A stretch of 64,000 bases of DNA from Datnioides undecimradiatus. Its lineage: Eukaryota > Chordata > Actinopteri > Lobotiformes > Datnioididae. Position 1 is the first letter of the stretch, and each line of letters begins with the position of its first letter. The position numbers and the translations under genes were made by a program. The notes beneath the pieces were generated by a model. The model was not told the DNA's origin. It ran no database searches and saw nothing but the letters and a program-made list of their open reading frames with translations. The stretch covers positions 3,083,477 through 3,147,476 of the forward strand of contig WARS01000025.1 of the NCBI GenBank assembly GCA_008933995.1. Reading direction: 5' to 3'. Below are positions 13,341 to 26,980 of this stretch, in pieces.

Positions 13341-16300
13341 AGAAAGCCTCTGGGGTATTCATACTGAGGCCAGTTTGAGTCAGTATGGACAGATATGTGT
13401 ATAGACAGTGCTGGCAGCCTGAATCGCTCCCTCTCACACCTTCCCCATGAGAACACAGCTTAATGGGTCTTTGTATACACACACTGCCTATAGAGGCCAC
13501 TGCAGCCTTCAACATGCATCAAATATTCAAAGCATCTTCTGTTCTCAAGTCACACACACACAGACACACGCACGCACGTACGCTCAGACACCCTCGCGCA
13601 CATTTTCTCGCAGCCTCTAAGCCATAAATGTCAATATAGAAAGCAGTGCTGGCACATCTCCCCCTCTCCCTCTCTGTCGCCGTCTGTCTCTGTTTTGCTC
13701 CCTCCTTTTAGTGAAAGGGAATTGTTTATCTGAATTGCTGGAGGATATTGTGAATCATTTTTCAAAACGTTATCATTTGTTATTTTTCACGCGGTGCGCA
13801 AATTGATGCATGGTTAAGAGAGGGGATGGGGAGGGGGAAACGGCCATCAGACCATCAATCACAGCAAAGTAGCCCACAATGACAAGTAGAAGGTCCCTGA
13901 CATTTTTGACTGACTTGATTGATGTGTTTTTGAAGTGCGGGGGGAGCCGGTGTCAAACTTCCTTTCTGGCAGAGAGCAGATAGATCACACATCACACTGC
14001 GCCGCTCGGCAGGGATCAATGATATACTTTTAAACAGTGTGTGCGCGGATCTACTTCCCCAGCCAGGTGTCTCCCGATAAAACAAAGGGTACAGTACCAT
14101 TAAAAATGGCTTTCAAGTCAGTAACTATGGACTTGGGTCGAGGGTGTCAGGGTACTGCAGCTGTGTGAGCAATGACAGAGTCTCATTACGCTCATTATCC
14201 GTTGGTCTTTTGGCAGCGTGTGCATTGTTTGATCAACTTTGTCAAAGTGAACTTCAGACTTTACTGAGGTTGAGTTCATTACATGCTAATTTGATGCCTG
14301 ATCTGGGCGCCACTAAATTGCAGAGTCAACTTTGAGCGTGTCTTACTCACATCAAGCAGCCTGGTTTTGTTCACTGTGTATTGTTAAGGTTCCCGGTTGA
14401 GCCATAATGTCAGGTTTCCCTCAATAATGTGTTGCACTCCACTGTAGCAGAGATACTCTGTTGTGCCCCAGACGTGACAGTCAAATCCTTTCAGCTGTGC
14501 ACCATTATAAGTACACTACATAGTCTGCGTTTGAAAGCCATTCAGCTGAACCTTCGAAGGTCAGTTGTAACTCCACACATCTTTGTCCTTCGAGTGTAAG
14601 AGGAGGACTTTTTTGTATTACTTCCTTTCCTTGTTTTATGTGTGTTTGTTTTTTTGTGTGCGTGCATGAGAGAGATAAAAGAAGAAGAGAATGGTGGGGA
14701 TATGAACAACATGGAAGTGGGAGGATTTGAAGAGAATCTGGTCCTGGAACAGAGGGTGAAATATTAAATGAACACTTCAGTAACAGATGGAAAACGGCTC
14801 AAACTTTGTTATTTATTTATTTAGGGGATAATAACTTTAAAAAGAAGCCGCATAAACAAAGTCAAGTATGAATCAATAAGGACTATTATTTGCAACAATC
14901 ATACTTTTGTAACAATGACAAGAGAAACTTTTAAAATGCCTTTTCGCCATCCTTACGCACGCATGCTGGAAGGTTGAAGCACATTGGTGGAGGGAAGTTA
15001 GGACAGAGGGAGCATGACTGAAAAGTATTCAGACGTGCTTTAGAGTCACACCATTTATTCCTTGGGGGACTTTACAAAAGAGTTAAATTCCAGTGGGGGC
15101 ATCAGTGGAAAAAAATCAGCATTTCAACCAAAGTGAAAAGATGACAGGAGAAAGTGCTGGCACGGATGGAAGAACACCAAACTCACTGAAGCTCGTTACA
15201 GCGATGATTTGAGGTGGGGGTTTGGGGTTTTGATGGAGTGTGTTACCTTTTTGCTCTGTCTTGTTCATAAAAGACTTGTAAAATAAGTGGTTTAAGCACC
15301 ACGCATTGAGGGACATGTTAATATTCTGATACAGACTTTGAGCAACACATAAAGTCTTGAACCAGTGGAGGTCGTCTCCTAACCTACCGGTCACTAGCAA
15401 CATACCTACACACTACTGCTTCTGGATTGGTTTACATTTCGGCAAAACCACTTAGTGATAGTGTCTTTATATGTGTACACTCTGAATACACCAATTTTCT
15501 CTGACAGAAACGCTATTTTAATGTGCCGAACACGTGAGTTTCTGGTTTACAGGTGCCACTCTCAGTTAGTTTGTGTTATAGTGTGACTTTGTGCATCATA
15601 GTAGTTGATCTTTATGCTGCATACCTTAAAAATGCTGTTTAATTAACATAATTGGACTTTTAATCAGGTTTAATTCAGTTTCAGCCTCAAATTCTAGACC
15701 TGCAAATAGGCGCCAAATGTCTTCACTTCATTGTGTGTGTATGTATTTATTCAGATTGGAGACTGGAGGAAACACAGGACTGTTAAAGGAGTCTGTATCT
15801 TTTCAATGCTCTACTTAACACCAGCATACCAAAATTAGAGTTTTCTATTACACTTAGTACGTGCCATAAAGTTCTAAAAGTGAGCAGAGTCATGTTCTTT
15901 CTTCTCTCCTCTAGCTATTTTCTCTGGGTGCTCTATTTTCACACCGTTCTGTCTCTCAGCGTAAAGGGTGGCAAAGCAAGGTGACATTTGAAAAGTGCAT
16001 TTCCCTCTCCGCTCCGTCAATCTGTTCTTTTTCCTTACAGACAGCCCCCTCCATCTGCACACTGCCACGGCATGCACACAGAAACTCCGCACACACCCAC
16101 ACACACACCTCCTCTCTTTGCCCACTGACAATGATGTCCCCGGTTACCACCGGGGCTGTGTGTGTTTGGTAGACCACGATGCGACCCCTGAACCCCTAAA
16201 GACACTCCGGCTGGCTGCGGTGTGACCCGAGGGCCCATTAAAAGTCAAACCCAACACCAGATCTGTCACATACACTCCTGTGACGAGCTGTTGGACATAA

Positions 16301-19300
16301 CACTGTCACCTCCCGATGACAGGTTGTCAACACCTGCCTCAAGATGATCGATTAGCAGATTGAGTCCCCAAACCTTGTCCTCCCACTTGCTCTCCCCACT
16401 TTAGACTGATTAAAGCACGGCTGCAATCATTTATATTTCCTCGCACACAGACAGCAGGTCTGTTTATCTCCCCAGTGACAAAGTTTTGTTGCACGTTTGG
16501 AAGTTAATTGCTTGGCTCATTAGCCGTGTGTGTGTTTCTGTCTTGGAGCAGCGGGGGATTTGATATTATCTTGTTATGGTGCGATGTTTTACAGTGGGAG
16601 TGGTGATCTCTCAACCCGAGGCATAAAATGGCCTGAGTGCTTCGCCGAGCTCGGTGTGATCTGTTGATTCTCCTCATTCATTTTTAATGGCCTTTGAAGA
16701 GAGCGCTTGTTTTCCATCACCACCAACCATTTTGGCAGCAAGGTAAACAGATGGATACTGACAGTGAGCGAGCGTCTCACAACAAGTGTCTCGCTCTGCC
16801 ATATCTCCTCCTTGACAGAATACAGCAAGCGTACACCCAGTTTTTTTCCCTGCAGGTAGCCAGTAAAATAAACACCAGACATTACAGGAATTTATGTTGC
16901 ACAGAACTGGGAGGAAATACCAGTATGAAGCTGAAAGCTCCTCGACTGCAGTCACAAATAATGGGGTTCCACTGCACATTTGTTGCAGTCGGTGATTCAG
17001 ACAGCTCAGGTTTTTATTGCTGCGGCTGCCTTTTGTAAAAGCGACTTGGTTTCAATCTTAAATGTTTAATAACTTCTAAAGCAACAGCCTTCTGTCACTT
17101 TGTCCCTCTCGCCTCCTCTCCGTATGTGTCCTCGCTCGGTTTTAGAAGAATTCAGAGTGATTTGCTTGTTATTTAGGGGACATTTGCTGGCAAAGACAGC
17201 TAGGCATAATGCAGCCTCTTTTTATCCTGTCAGACACAAGTGTAATAATCACCGCTGCAGCCACGCCATTGACAAATTGCTGTTATTGTGACTTTAAATG
17301 TGCACATAAACAACCAATTCATTAATCACTTCCCCTGATGGCTTTTGATCAGCAGAGAGAGATTGTGTTCAAGGACTTGTTGAAGGTCGCTGTGTGCAGA
17401 TCTGTGATTGCTGTGTAAATCGATTATGGCAACACCTCGCTCCAAGGATGCTGTCAGAGAGCCAGGCAGCTCCAGCTTCAGAGACAAGGGCCAGGTTTAA
17501 AAGATGAAATTATTGAACACCGCATACATCACAGGCACGCGCACAAACAACAAACAGTTTACATGCATGTGTTATGTATGACCAACACGCATGCAATCAA
17601 CTTTTACAGCCCGTAATAACTCTAACACGATGGGATATTATCTGTGCATGGCACAGTAATAGCACGCTATGGTAGATTTTCAATCTGCAATAAGAATTCA
17701 TTTTTTAATATTTACAGTGAGATGAATAACTGTGTAATGCGAGAACATGTCACATGGTGCCAAAGTCATAGAAAACACACAGACACAATGTGGAAAACAG
17801 CTTTAATTTCAGTTTTGCGATCATGTGCCCTTCATGATCAGCAGCATGTTTGCTCAGCTGGATAAAGAGTGGAGACATTTGTGCTTCTTGTACTTTCCCC
17901 CAGTTGATGGCCGTGAGTTTGGGGCAGAAAAGAGTTGCATTTTGGCCCAAAAAGAGGGAACACTGATGGATCACTGCAACGTCCTGCTGACAGCCTCAGG
18001 ACTACCCTGGCCCGGTGTGCTCTGACGGTGTCCTGTCAGCCACGGGCAACATTTGGAAAAGAGACCTATATGAAGAGGACGTTTTAAAGGGTGAGCGATG
18101 TAACGGGTGCAGGGATTGTGAAAGGCGGAAAATGAGAGGCTGCTTGAAAGAGAGACGCATTTAGAGGGACAACAAGAGCGACGGGTACAGAGGGAGGATG
18201 AGAACGAGAGCAGAGCCAGGTGAAGTAATGTTCAGTCTTCTGAGGAAGGATGTTGATGTTTTGTCAGCTCCTGCAGACTGAGGGTTATCTGTCTCCCCCA
18301 GCTGTGCCACCCAGCTGTCACACACTGCTATGCTCCACTCTGTCCTGGCATCCTGGCACACAGCTCCCTCTGCCCACCATTATCTGCCTCTGTGTGTGTG
18401 CGTGTGTGTGTGTACTCCACATTTGTCGGTCCTTACGGTTGAAGATTATTAGCATGGAAATGAGCAGGTTCAGGTTATTTATGCAGCGTGAACCAATATG
18501 AGAGTCGCTCCATGCCCTTTCCCCCACCATCTCCAAGACGGTTGACTATCACTTTAGCTAGCTTCCGACCAACCCTCCTTCCACGTTCCTCTGTCTTTTA
18601 ATTAATCGAGGCAGTCTGTACATGATGAAAGTTTTCTTTCCACTCTTGGAATCTCTCTGCAGTCATTTCCCAGTGGAAGCCATGTGCCTCCTCTAGACAC
18701 CAGACCAATCTGCAGTCCCCCACTGTCGCTCTCACCACCCCAGCCCCGCCGGGTAAGAGCCTCAATTACCCAGAGCATATCACCGCAAACAGCCACTTTG
18801 CAGCCAACCACCTGTGACTCGGACTGTGGGAAGCTTTGGCTGCTGCGTGGCTGTGCGGGGGGAGAACAGCCAAAGCCTTGGGCTGGCCATCCAACCATTG
18901 ATTAAGGGAATCAGTATTGATTAAGGGAGCAGGGGACATCTGGAATGGACCAATTTATGTCCCCACATCAATTATTCAAATGGCTGCCGCTGAATTGGAT
19001 TAGAGGACGATCCTCCTGCCATCATTTCTACCCCTTTACAATCTGTACCCTCTCAGCAAGCTGTCGTCACAAGTCTGCCGATAAGTCAGTCCCTTGAAAT
19101 GCAAACTTTGAGTTCACCACATGCACATTTATTGCATTTACAACCGTCGGGACAAAGCTAGGATTTTTTTCCCCAGCCCACGAATGCTGGCTGATGCCTA
19201 TAACCAGTTGCAGGCCCACATTTTGTTGTCAGATTTGTTTCTCAGTTTGCCCTTCTGTCTTTGTGTTGACATCTTGAGGGCTTGAACGCAGAACAGAATG

Positions 19301-20004
19301 GCACAGCCTGGTAAAGTCTAGGCCAGAGGGGCATTCATATTCATAATGTTGGTGGTGGAGAAGCTGTGAAAACGTGCGCGGCTTTGTTCACGTATGGTGT
19401 GTAGTGGGTTGTTTTCTGGGTAGGGGGGGTATTTGTGTCAGTCTCAGTGTTATTGTGCCTGGCGGGATTCTGCTTTGTGTGTCGTGCAGCAGTCGGCCCA
19501 CAGAGACGGGCCAGCACTGAGGCCAGCTGATGGGCTCCTGTCCATTGTAGACATGCTAACATGGTGGGAATGAAGAGTGTGACTGAGCCAGGGACACAAG
19601 CCCACAGGTGGCTGACTATGATAGAAGGCTGCCCTTTGTCTGCTGCCCCACTGGAGCAGCTCATAGAAACGCTGTATCCGTTGACAATGATTGATGAATG
19701 ACTTTTTTTTTTTTTTTTCAGATCTGATCACAGACAGCTTCTGACTCTGTGCTAAACAACAAAATATTTGTTTATTTCTATTATTTTATATGACCACAAA
19801 CTGTATAGAAGTAGTGATATAACTCTAAATCAAGTAGTAACAACTAATAATCATTTTCATTGGTCAGTTTGATGCTACAGTGCAAATTAGCATCTTAGCA
19901 TCCATATTCAATTCAGTTTCACAGGATCATAAGAGCCTTTACTTTCACTACAGTGTTTCAGTGATAAATCAGCTTCACCGTGTAACTTACTTTTTAAATA
20001 TTGT

Positions 20005-20291
20005 GCATGTAAAAAGTCTACACACCCTTATGAAATAGCCATTTTGAAACGTAAAAACACAAATATCAATGTAAATATCAGCCTTCCTCTGTGCTCAGGG
20101 TCATTTTAAAACAAACAATAGCTCTAAAGGGGAAAAAAGCAAATAATTGGTTTTAAATTTAAAAAACTGCACTGCAGAAAAGCTGCACACAGGAGATCGA
20201 ATGAAACAACACTAACATTTACATTGTTGTTTTTTCTGTCTTTACATTTCAAAAACCCATAACTTCATAAGGGTGTGTAGACTTTTCATAT
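20005..20291. mobile_element. Tc1/mariner-like miniature inverted-repeat element
   Basis: The left end carries AAAAAGTCTACACACCCTTA (20011-20030) and the right end its inverted counterpart TAAGGGTGTGTAGACTTTT (about 20267-20285). Weaker pairing continues inward for about 30 more bases (GAAACGTAAAAAC against the complement of TCTTTACATTTC). The AGTCTACACACCC terminus is familiar from Tc1-like elements of fish. The roughly 290-base length leaves no room for a transposase, so it is a non-autonomous internal-deletion copy. Confidence 0.8.
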
Positions 20292-21560
20292 GATTATAAA
20301 GTAAAGTATAATATCTGTATATGAGGAAAATACAAGGAGTTACATAAAATGCTTGGTACCACTGCAGTCACAATAAATGAAATTTTAATTAGTGTTTAGA
20401 TCTAGTGTAAATCTGATATTTAGCAAATTAAGACTTAATTAAGAATTAATGTTCAACCTTTTTTGTGCTTTTTTTGCTACCTAGCCTAATAATTAAAGCA
20501 TGATGGATATATTTGAAGAAAAATGCTGATTTTGTCACGTCTTGGCAGATTCCACACTACATCTGTGGAGCTTTTCCTTAACATACTAAATATAGTCGTT
20601 AATCATTCATGGGGTAAGAGCATGTGCATGTCTGCTGAGAAACCAATGAGCGTGAAAGAAAATTAGAGGTCCAGATGTGATTAAGTGCTGAATAATTACT
20701 TCAATTTTAAAGAGGGTGATGGCAAAACTAAGCAGTTATTTTTGATTGGTAATAACACTGACTGATATTAATATGCCTGCACTCTTTATTTGTTTCAGTT
20801 TTGTTGTAAAAGACAAACTGTTGGTCATGTTTAAATGTGTTGATGTCCAAACAGGAATAATACAGTAGGTACAAATGTGCAAATTTGCATTGACAGTTAG
20901 AAAGTTTGATTTTGTTACATGCCGCTCTGAATATATTTGCACATCCTGCTGTTATCGAGTGTTTTGTAAAGGTCCTGAATCATGATGTGAGGCTGAGCAG
21001 TGAAATGTACATCTGCCACAGTGTTGAGCCAAATCAATTACAGTCATAGAACCATATTTCCATGTTTATGCAGCAGAGGGATTTTTGCAACCGTACCTGT
21101 CTGCTGCGCAGCTATAATCCATTATCAACAGGAAAAACGTGCTGGACATGTTAGCGGACAATAAAGTAATAATAAATTCAATGTACTCCTCAACCAGATA
21201 ATCAATTTAGTGTGTTGTATAGGCTCACACAGCTCTGGTAATTCGTGTTTCGGTGAGAGCATATGGTACCGGAGCCCGGGGAGCAAATGTGCAGTTTAGA
21301 AGGAATTGCATGGTTGTTATTGATTAGGAGCTGAAATGGGGGAGAAGATTTGTGGAGCCCATAAAGGAGAGACTTGTGTGTGTGTGTGTGTGTTTGGGGT
21401 TGTGTAAGATCAATTGCAATGTTTAGCATAATAGGACCCTGTACGGAGTCTCGACCCTGTAACGTGCTGCTCCTGATTGATTGGGTGGTGGTGATCAGAG
21501 TAGGTTTCAGAGATGTGGGTTGGGTTGCTAACTAGCGTGTATCAGTCATGACACTCTCCC
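20292..21560. other. intergenic sequence, no gene seen
   Basis: AT-rich, with one (GT)n tract at about 21374-21393. Open frames are short and unrecognised. Confidence 0.7.
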
Positions 21561-21890
21561 ACTGTACAAAAAGGATGCCAAAACATCCTGGGAACAGGCG
21601 CTACCTGCCTCCACTGGTGGCGTCATTCAGAGTTTGTACAGTGGTGATTGGTGCGTAGGCCCACAGTATCGAGGTCCCGCCCATAACAGCTGCACAACTC
21701 AATCACAAGCACACATGAGTTGTCAATCATATCTCCTTTAAACATAACTACCTATTCCACATGTACTGTACCATCTGCTAACATGGAGGGGGCGGGGCTT
21801 ATCTGATGTGCCGCCAACCGCTGGGGTGATCAAGATGTTTTGCTTCACTTTTTTTGTCATATCACCCATTTTTGTATATAGCCTATGGTC
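21561..21890. mobile_element. teleost dispersed repeat with inverted ends
   Basis: It starts ACTGTACAAAAAGGATG, then CCAAAACATCCTGGGAACAG and GCGCTACCTGCCTCCACTGG. It ends GTTTTGCTTCACTTTTTTTG...CCCATTTTTGTATATAGCC. The complement of the right end (TATACAAAAATGGG...GTGAAGCAAAACATCTTG) parallels the left end, giving imperfect terminal inverted repeats with a deletion on the left. These words (GAAGC-AAAACATC, TATATACAGTCTATGG-like end) match a repeat I recall as widespread in teleost genomes. The internal part is more GC-rich (GGGGGCGGGGCTT) than its surroundings. Confidence 0.65.
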
Positions 21891-24800
21891 TATAGCCTAA
21901 GTTGTGCATACATATGACTCAGTTTGAACTGTTTTTACCTTTATATCAGTTTCTCATGGAGTAAGCAAGCCATTTAATAGGCCTCAGGTCCAAACATTTA
22001 CCCTAAAGAAGAATAATCACAGACTTGACGCAGTTTTGCACTTTCTCTCAGCTTGAAGGTTACTACAGTGTTCAAACTGTTTGTTCTCAAACCTTTCGAC
22101 ACACTCAGACTTGGATATCCATCTGTAGTGTTTCGGTTGTTCCTGGCTGTAACGTTGAGTGTGTCTGATTTCTTTCCCCACTCTGTCTCTGCGGCTCCCA
22201 GCAGCACAAATGTTTACTAAGACAGAGCAGACGGAGGAGAATGGACGAATATTGGTAATTGCTCCCATCTGCTTGCGTGCAGTTGTCAATATCTCCGAGT
22301 CCACTGGTGAAATTAGCCCCGTCAACCAGTGTCCAAGCTGCGCTCCTCATCATTAATCCATCCATCATGCCAGTCAGGCCGTCGACCCAGCAGCCAGTTA
22401 ACAGGAGCCACATGAAAAGCTTTAGCTCAAAAACTCAGAATCACAGGCAACAACCAGATGTTTTAATAACAGTTTTTGGCAAGGACTCAGATTATTATTG
22501 GCAGTATTTCGTTGCAAATACCAAAACATATTAACTCAGTTTTTGAAACAGTAATTGCACAGGAACAACTGACTGTCATGCTGTTACCGAGTCATTAGAA
22601 AAGGCTTGAAAGCACTCTGCGGTGGGAACAGTAAAAGACGAGTGAACTATAGCATTTAGAAAAAAATCTAAAGACCAAAGGTGAGAGATGATAAAACATG
22701 ATTCAAGCTTTTTACACCTTCCACAGTTTGACATGTCAAAGCCTTGGATAAAAGCCCCCTTTTCTCCTCTGCAGTCTTCGTGCTCCAAAGCCAATGAGTG
22801 TGAGAGATGCATCGCTGGCACCATTAGCTGGGCCAAAACGTCACTAAGCTTGAAGTGTTTTCGTACTCCAAGAATAACTGAGCTGTATGCGCAATCCAGT
22901 TTCTCTGTAACATTTGTTTTCCTGCCTAGAGCCGTTGCTCAAATGTATCATTCTTTCTTTCTAAGAACTTTGCGACGGCAGCTGATGGAGTGATATTCAT
23001 CTTTTGAATTGCTCTGTTGACACTAAATCTAATGGTCTCTTGTCCTGAAGATAAGTCTGTTCAGCTGAGGTGGCCAGAGGATGAATATGGGTTCAAGTCC
23101 CCAAAGCTGCAGGTTCAGCTTTATCGATTATCCAATCCCGTAACTCCGCACGCCCTGCAACACTGATTGGCAGCAAAGCGCCAACCTTCTCTCTTCTCCT
23201 CGTCTGTGCATCACTCTATCTCCGTGTGGACAGACCTGCTAATTTTTTTCCTCCATCGCCACATCACATCAGTGTGTGTGTGTGTGGATGTGGATGTGAT
23301 GGCAGGGTGGGGGTTTGGGGTGAAAGGGCCACAGTGATCATGGGAGTGTGGAAAACCACCCCCAGTGTGAAGCAATCATAGCCGGCTCTCTATCATCCTG
23401 CCCCCTTCGCTACCTCCATCCAACCTCTCCCAACCCATCACCCCACAGAGTTGCCTCTCTCCTCCCTTCCATTATCCCCACCTCACTGGTCAGAAAATTA
23501 GGGTGACACTTGGTGGCCCTCGCTCCTCTCTGTGCCTCTCTTTCTCCCTCTCCCTCCACCTTCCCTCTTTCTATTTCTCACCCATTACTCCCAGTTCACT
23601 GGTTGGTATATGGAGGGTGACACTGGGCCAATTCAATCTCTCGTCCCCGTCAGCCACTCAGCTTTCTGGAGTGCCACAGCCTCCCGTCTATGGGCATACC
23701 CTAGCAGCGGGTTGTCACTCTGTTTTCTACACTTCACACCTCCCTTGCCCTCTTTTGCTACACAGAACTTTCTATTTCCTCATCTGTCACTCCTGTTTTC
23801 CATTTACTTGTCTTTTTTTTAAGCTTACCTCTGACTTTTAAAGTCCTCCGTGGCTCTGGGAAGGTGTGTCAAGATGGCCTTGTTGTGTTGCTGTAGTCCT
23901 ACGCTTCAGTGTGCTGCTGTTTCAGTTGGAAAAGTTGATTTAGCAAAAGTCGGCTGAGGAAGCTGTCTGCTTTGTGAGATAACGGAGCTGATGGGCCACA
24001 TAAAAAAAGTCAGAAAATTAGTACATTAAAGTGTGTGTTTTGACTGCCTTTGATGTATGATATTGAATAATGCAGATTGTAGAGTAAAATAAACGAGCGT
24101 GTTTACTGCAGAACTGCAGCTAAGCTTTGTAGACTGATGTGCGCTTCGAGGCAGGGATTTCCCTCTTTGATTTCCTGAATGGCTTCAGGTCTGCTAGATT
24201 GGCTTCAAGAGGAAGGAGCTTATAGGTTCAACTAATCTTTACCAATGCTGCTGTTTCCTAATTATTTTGGCGGCGGATATTTGTTTTCCCTTCATTATAA
24301 TAACTAGAGTTACATCATGTCAGGAAACACCTCTCATTAAACCACAGGGCCTTTTGTAACCTGCCTCTCCACAGTATAAATAAGATCCATGGATTTACCC
24401 CGCGGAGCTTATTTCACTGCAGCTCAGATTAGGAGTTAAGCAGCATTTGCATCACTCAGAGTAGTAATGGGCTGAGTTAGAGCCAAAGACAATGAGAGGT
24501 CCAGGCTCAGGGAGCCAGTCGTACTCATTAATTAGAAAATACATCAGCCAGTTTCTAAATACCACATCCAACTTGGAAGATGGAATGGAAAAGCTGTCAG
24601 AGTTGGGAAGATGTATTGAATTTACATCTGTCTGATGTGCGTACAGCCCTGTTTCTTTAAACTTTTCTCATTAAGATAAAGAGAGGGAGAAGCGATGGAT
24701 GAAACATTTTAAACAACTTTTGCTGAAAATGTCTTGGTTAAGTAGTATAATGTCTTCATAAATCTAATATCTACTGCTACTTATCAGCTTCAAACAAACA

Positions 24801-26894
24801 GTTTCCAAGTGTTAGTCAGCTGTAGCTGAAATGTTAAACACTCCCTCATTCTGGTGATTTCTTTTTTATGTACCTGTGCCTGTCCTATGGTGGAAATGTC
24901 TTTGCATATAAAAGGTCAAACTCAAAATTCACCTACCAGGTGACAATTCAAAATATGATGTAATATAATGAAGTAAGGCTGAAGTTGCTCAGGTATTTTG
25001 AAGCCCTGTATACTGCACAGGGTCGTCCACCTATCAGAGGATTGGTGGTCTTGGATGTGACACAGAAACCCAAATTGTTCCTGACGTGTGAATGTTGGTT
25101 TCCTTTCTGATGAGCAGCTGCCATCAGTGTATGAATATGAATAGCAAAACTGCTTTGAGTGGTCAGATGACTAGAAAAGCACTCTGAGTACAGTCCATCT
25201 TACATTTGTCGATCCTCTTTTCTCATTAATGTTATCCATACCACACATCCTCCACACACAGGAAAGATTTTCTAATAATTCATTGTAATTTATCTTCAGC
25301 ACACTGGAGCAGCTCCTGAATAGTTGTTTCACTCACATATCTGCGTTTTCTACAGATATTTAGATATTGTGAGCATCTCAACTATGTTAATGAAAGTAAA
25401 GCACATTTTAGACACGAGGGACTAAACTGTGATCAAATGCGTTAGAGAACGAGACCTTGTCAAAGCCTCTGAATAATTCTGGACAACAAAAAAGGACAAA
25501 TGTTCTAAATATTGAGGGGGATGTGTCTGCTGGGTCCCCCTTGAAATCTAAGCCTATGATTTATGATTTATGGGCCTGGCTTTGTTCATTCAATCCCCAA
25601 CTTGCAGGCATGTTTGTTTTTGTCCTGCCCAGTATGAGATGGCTACGTCCCTGGGTAGAGAAGCTGCTTTGTAAGACCAAATCAACAATGACAATTCTTT
25701 GGACTGAACTGGATGTCATCACTGCGTGTGAGGCTCCTGTCCCTGCTCTTAGAAAGGTAGGCTTACAAGTATGACTGTGGGATGCTAATTGCATATTATT
25801 TAGAGATTTAGCCTTTGAGCTACTCCTTTTCAGAATTGGACTATTAACTTGGAGCGGGACTTCCCCTGTGCAAGGATTTATTCCAAACCTTGGTTTCTTT
25901 ATCTTCCCCGGTGGTACTGTGGAAAATCAGGCCATAGACTCTGAATTAATTGAATGAAACCATAATTTGAATAATTTAACATGATTTGGACCATAATGTA
26001 TCTAAAAAGCAGAGGGTTTTCTGTTCATGGGAAGGGTCTCTTCCTGCCAGCATATACAGTGCAGTATTTGTTCTTGGGTATCCTGACACGTGAACAGTTG
26101 ACAGCACAGCAAGAACAATTAGAAGTCTCAGAGTACAATAGAAATGGCTCTTTGTTATGCATCTTTGTGCATCTGCTCGTCTTTGCGCTGTCTGGCACCA
26201 GACAGTGGGAGACCTGAGACGGCCTCAAAATCCCTGAGCACCCAGTCTGGCTGACGTAGCACCTGTCACTAGGATAGAAAGGAAAATTGGGGCTATTTGG
26301 CGGCTCAGGGTTGTCTGTGTCTGACAGAGAATTCAGACCTATTGTCTTGTTTTATTTGTCAGTGGTTACTGCCCCAGGTTTTATGTAGCGGTTTACATAA
26401 ATGGCGGGTGTGTAAATGTGGCTATATTGTTTAATTTAAAGCCTTTTAATGGCCACCACACCCACACACGTGTTTTCCGGCTGTATCCGATCGACTGACA
26501 TCCCTCCAAGTCTCCTGCGTTGGGTTTGTTGCACCTGATTGGGCAAAACAGATGATTCATTTATGAGTAAATTCAATGTTTCTGATTGGATTTTGATGAC
26601 TTCAGCAAACTGTTACCTTAACTCCGCCCACAGTTAGCCTGCAAAGAGGTCTCTGAGGTTTGACTTGATTTTAAATATTTATCAAATGTGCGTCTTGCAA
26701 GAGGCCCTATGTTTCCCAGTGGAGTAAGGGTCACGTCAAAGTCTAAATGTGGCCTATAGTACTTTCAGATGCAGACTGTTGTATTTCAGTTTTCAGATGT
26801 TGATATATTTGTGCATATATAGTGCATAAATCAAGCTGTTGTCATTCAGCTTCCAACAAGACCGCGCTCTGCAAACAAAGAAAAACAACCATGA
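21891..26894. other. intergenic sequence up to the plxna4 3' end
   Basis: No gene seen. It contains pyrimidine-rich sequence at 23400-23600 and a short GT tract at 23273-23287. Open frames on both strands are short or low-complexity. Confidence 0.65.
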
Positions 26895-26916
26895 GATGTT
26901 TGGTTTCATAATAAAG

Positions 26917-26922
26917 TTTATT
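26917..26922 (-). terminator. candidate distal polyadenylation signal AATAAA
   Basis: The plus strand reads TTTATT, so the transcript would contain AATAAA followed by CTTTATTATG and then a T-rich stretch just downstream (about 26880-26890). This is the last canonical hexamer before the sequence loses its UTR-like character, so it is proposed as the main cleavage site of plxna4. Confidence 0.5.
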
Positions 26923-26972
26923 CTATATTACAAATAGTATTTTGTTCTTGACTGCAAAATAGGAATGCATTA

Positions 26973-26980
26973 TATTTACA
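26973..26980 (-). promoter_or_regulatory. Pumilio-type element UGUAAAUA in 3' UTR
   Basis: The plus strand reads TATTTACA, giving UGUAAAUA in the transcript, which matches the UGUANAUA core bound by PUM proteins. It lies about 50 bases upstream of the proposed distal AATAAA. One 7-base core in 3.8 kb of AT-rich sequence can arise by chance. Confidence 0.3.

Larger units (their letters stand above)
5796..20004. other. intergenic sequence, no gene seen
   Basis: About 14 kb with only short, unrecognised open frames on either strand. It holds minor CA/GT and GA-rich patches (13090-13340 purine-rich; 18393-18414 GT; 19707-19720 T-run), an AAGTC-type low-complexity patch at about 9868-9922, and the candidate regulatory stretches listed separately. 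Confidence 0.65.

Noticed and set aside
13061..13515. Overlapping minus-strand open frames of 118-131 codons
   Set aside because: They are explained by the purine-rich plus strand, which removes stop codons on the opposite strand.
23055..23110. GGTTCAAGTCC resembling a tRNA B-box, possible tRNA or tRNA-derived SINE
   Set aside because: No good A-box at the right spacing, no cloverleaf pairing by eye, and no SINE body or tail. One B-box-like word is expected by chance.
1..26890. Possible neighbouring gene (podxl is near PLXNA4 on the 3' side in mammals)
   Set aside because: No exon resembling podocalyxin or any other known protein was seen. The mammalian interval is also large and gene-poor, so its absence is expected.
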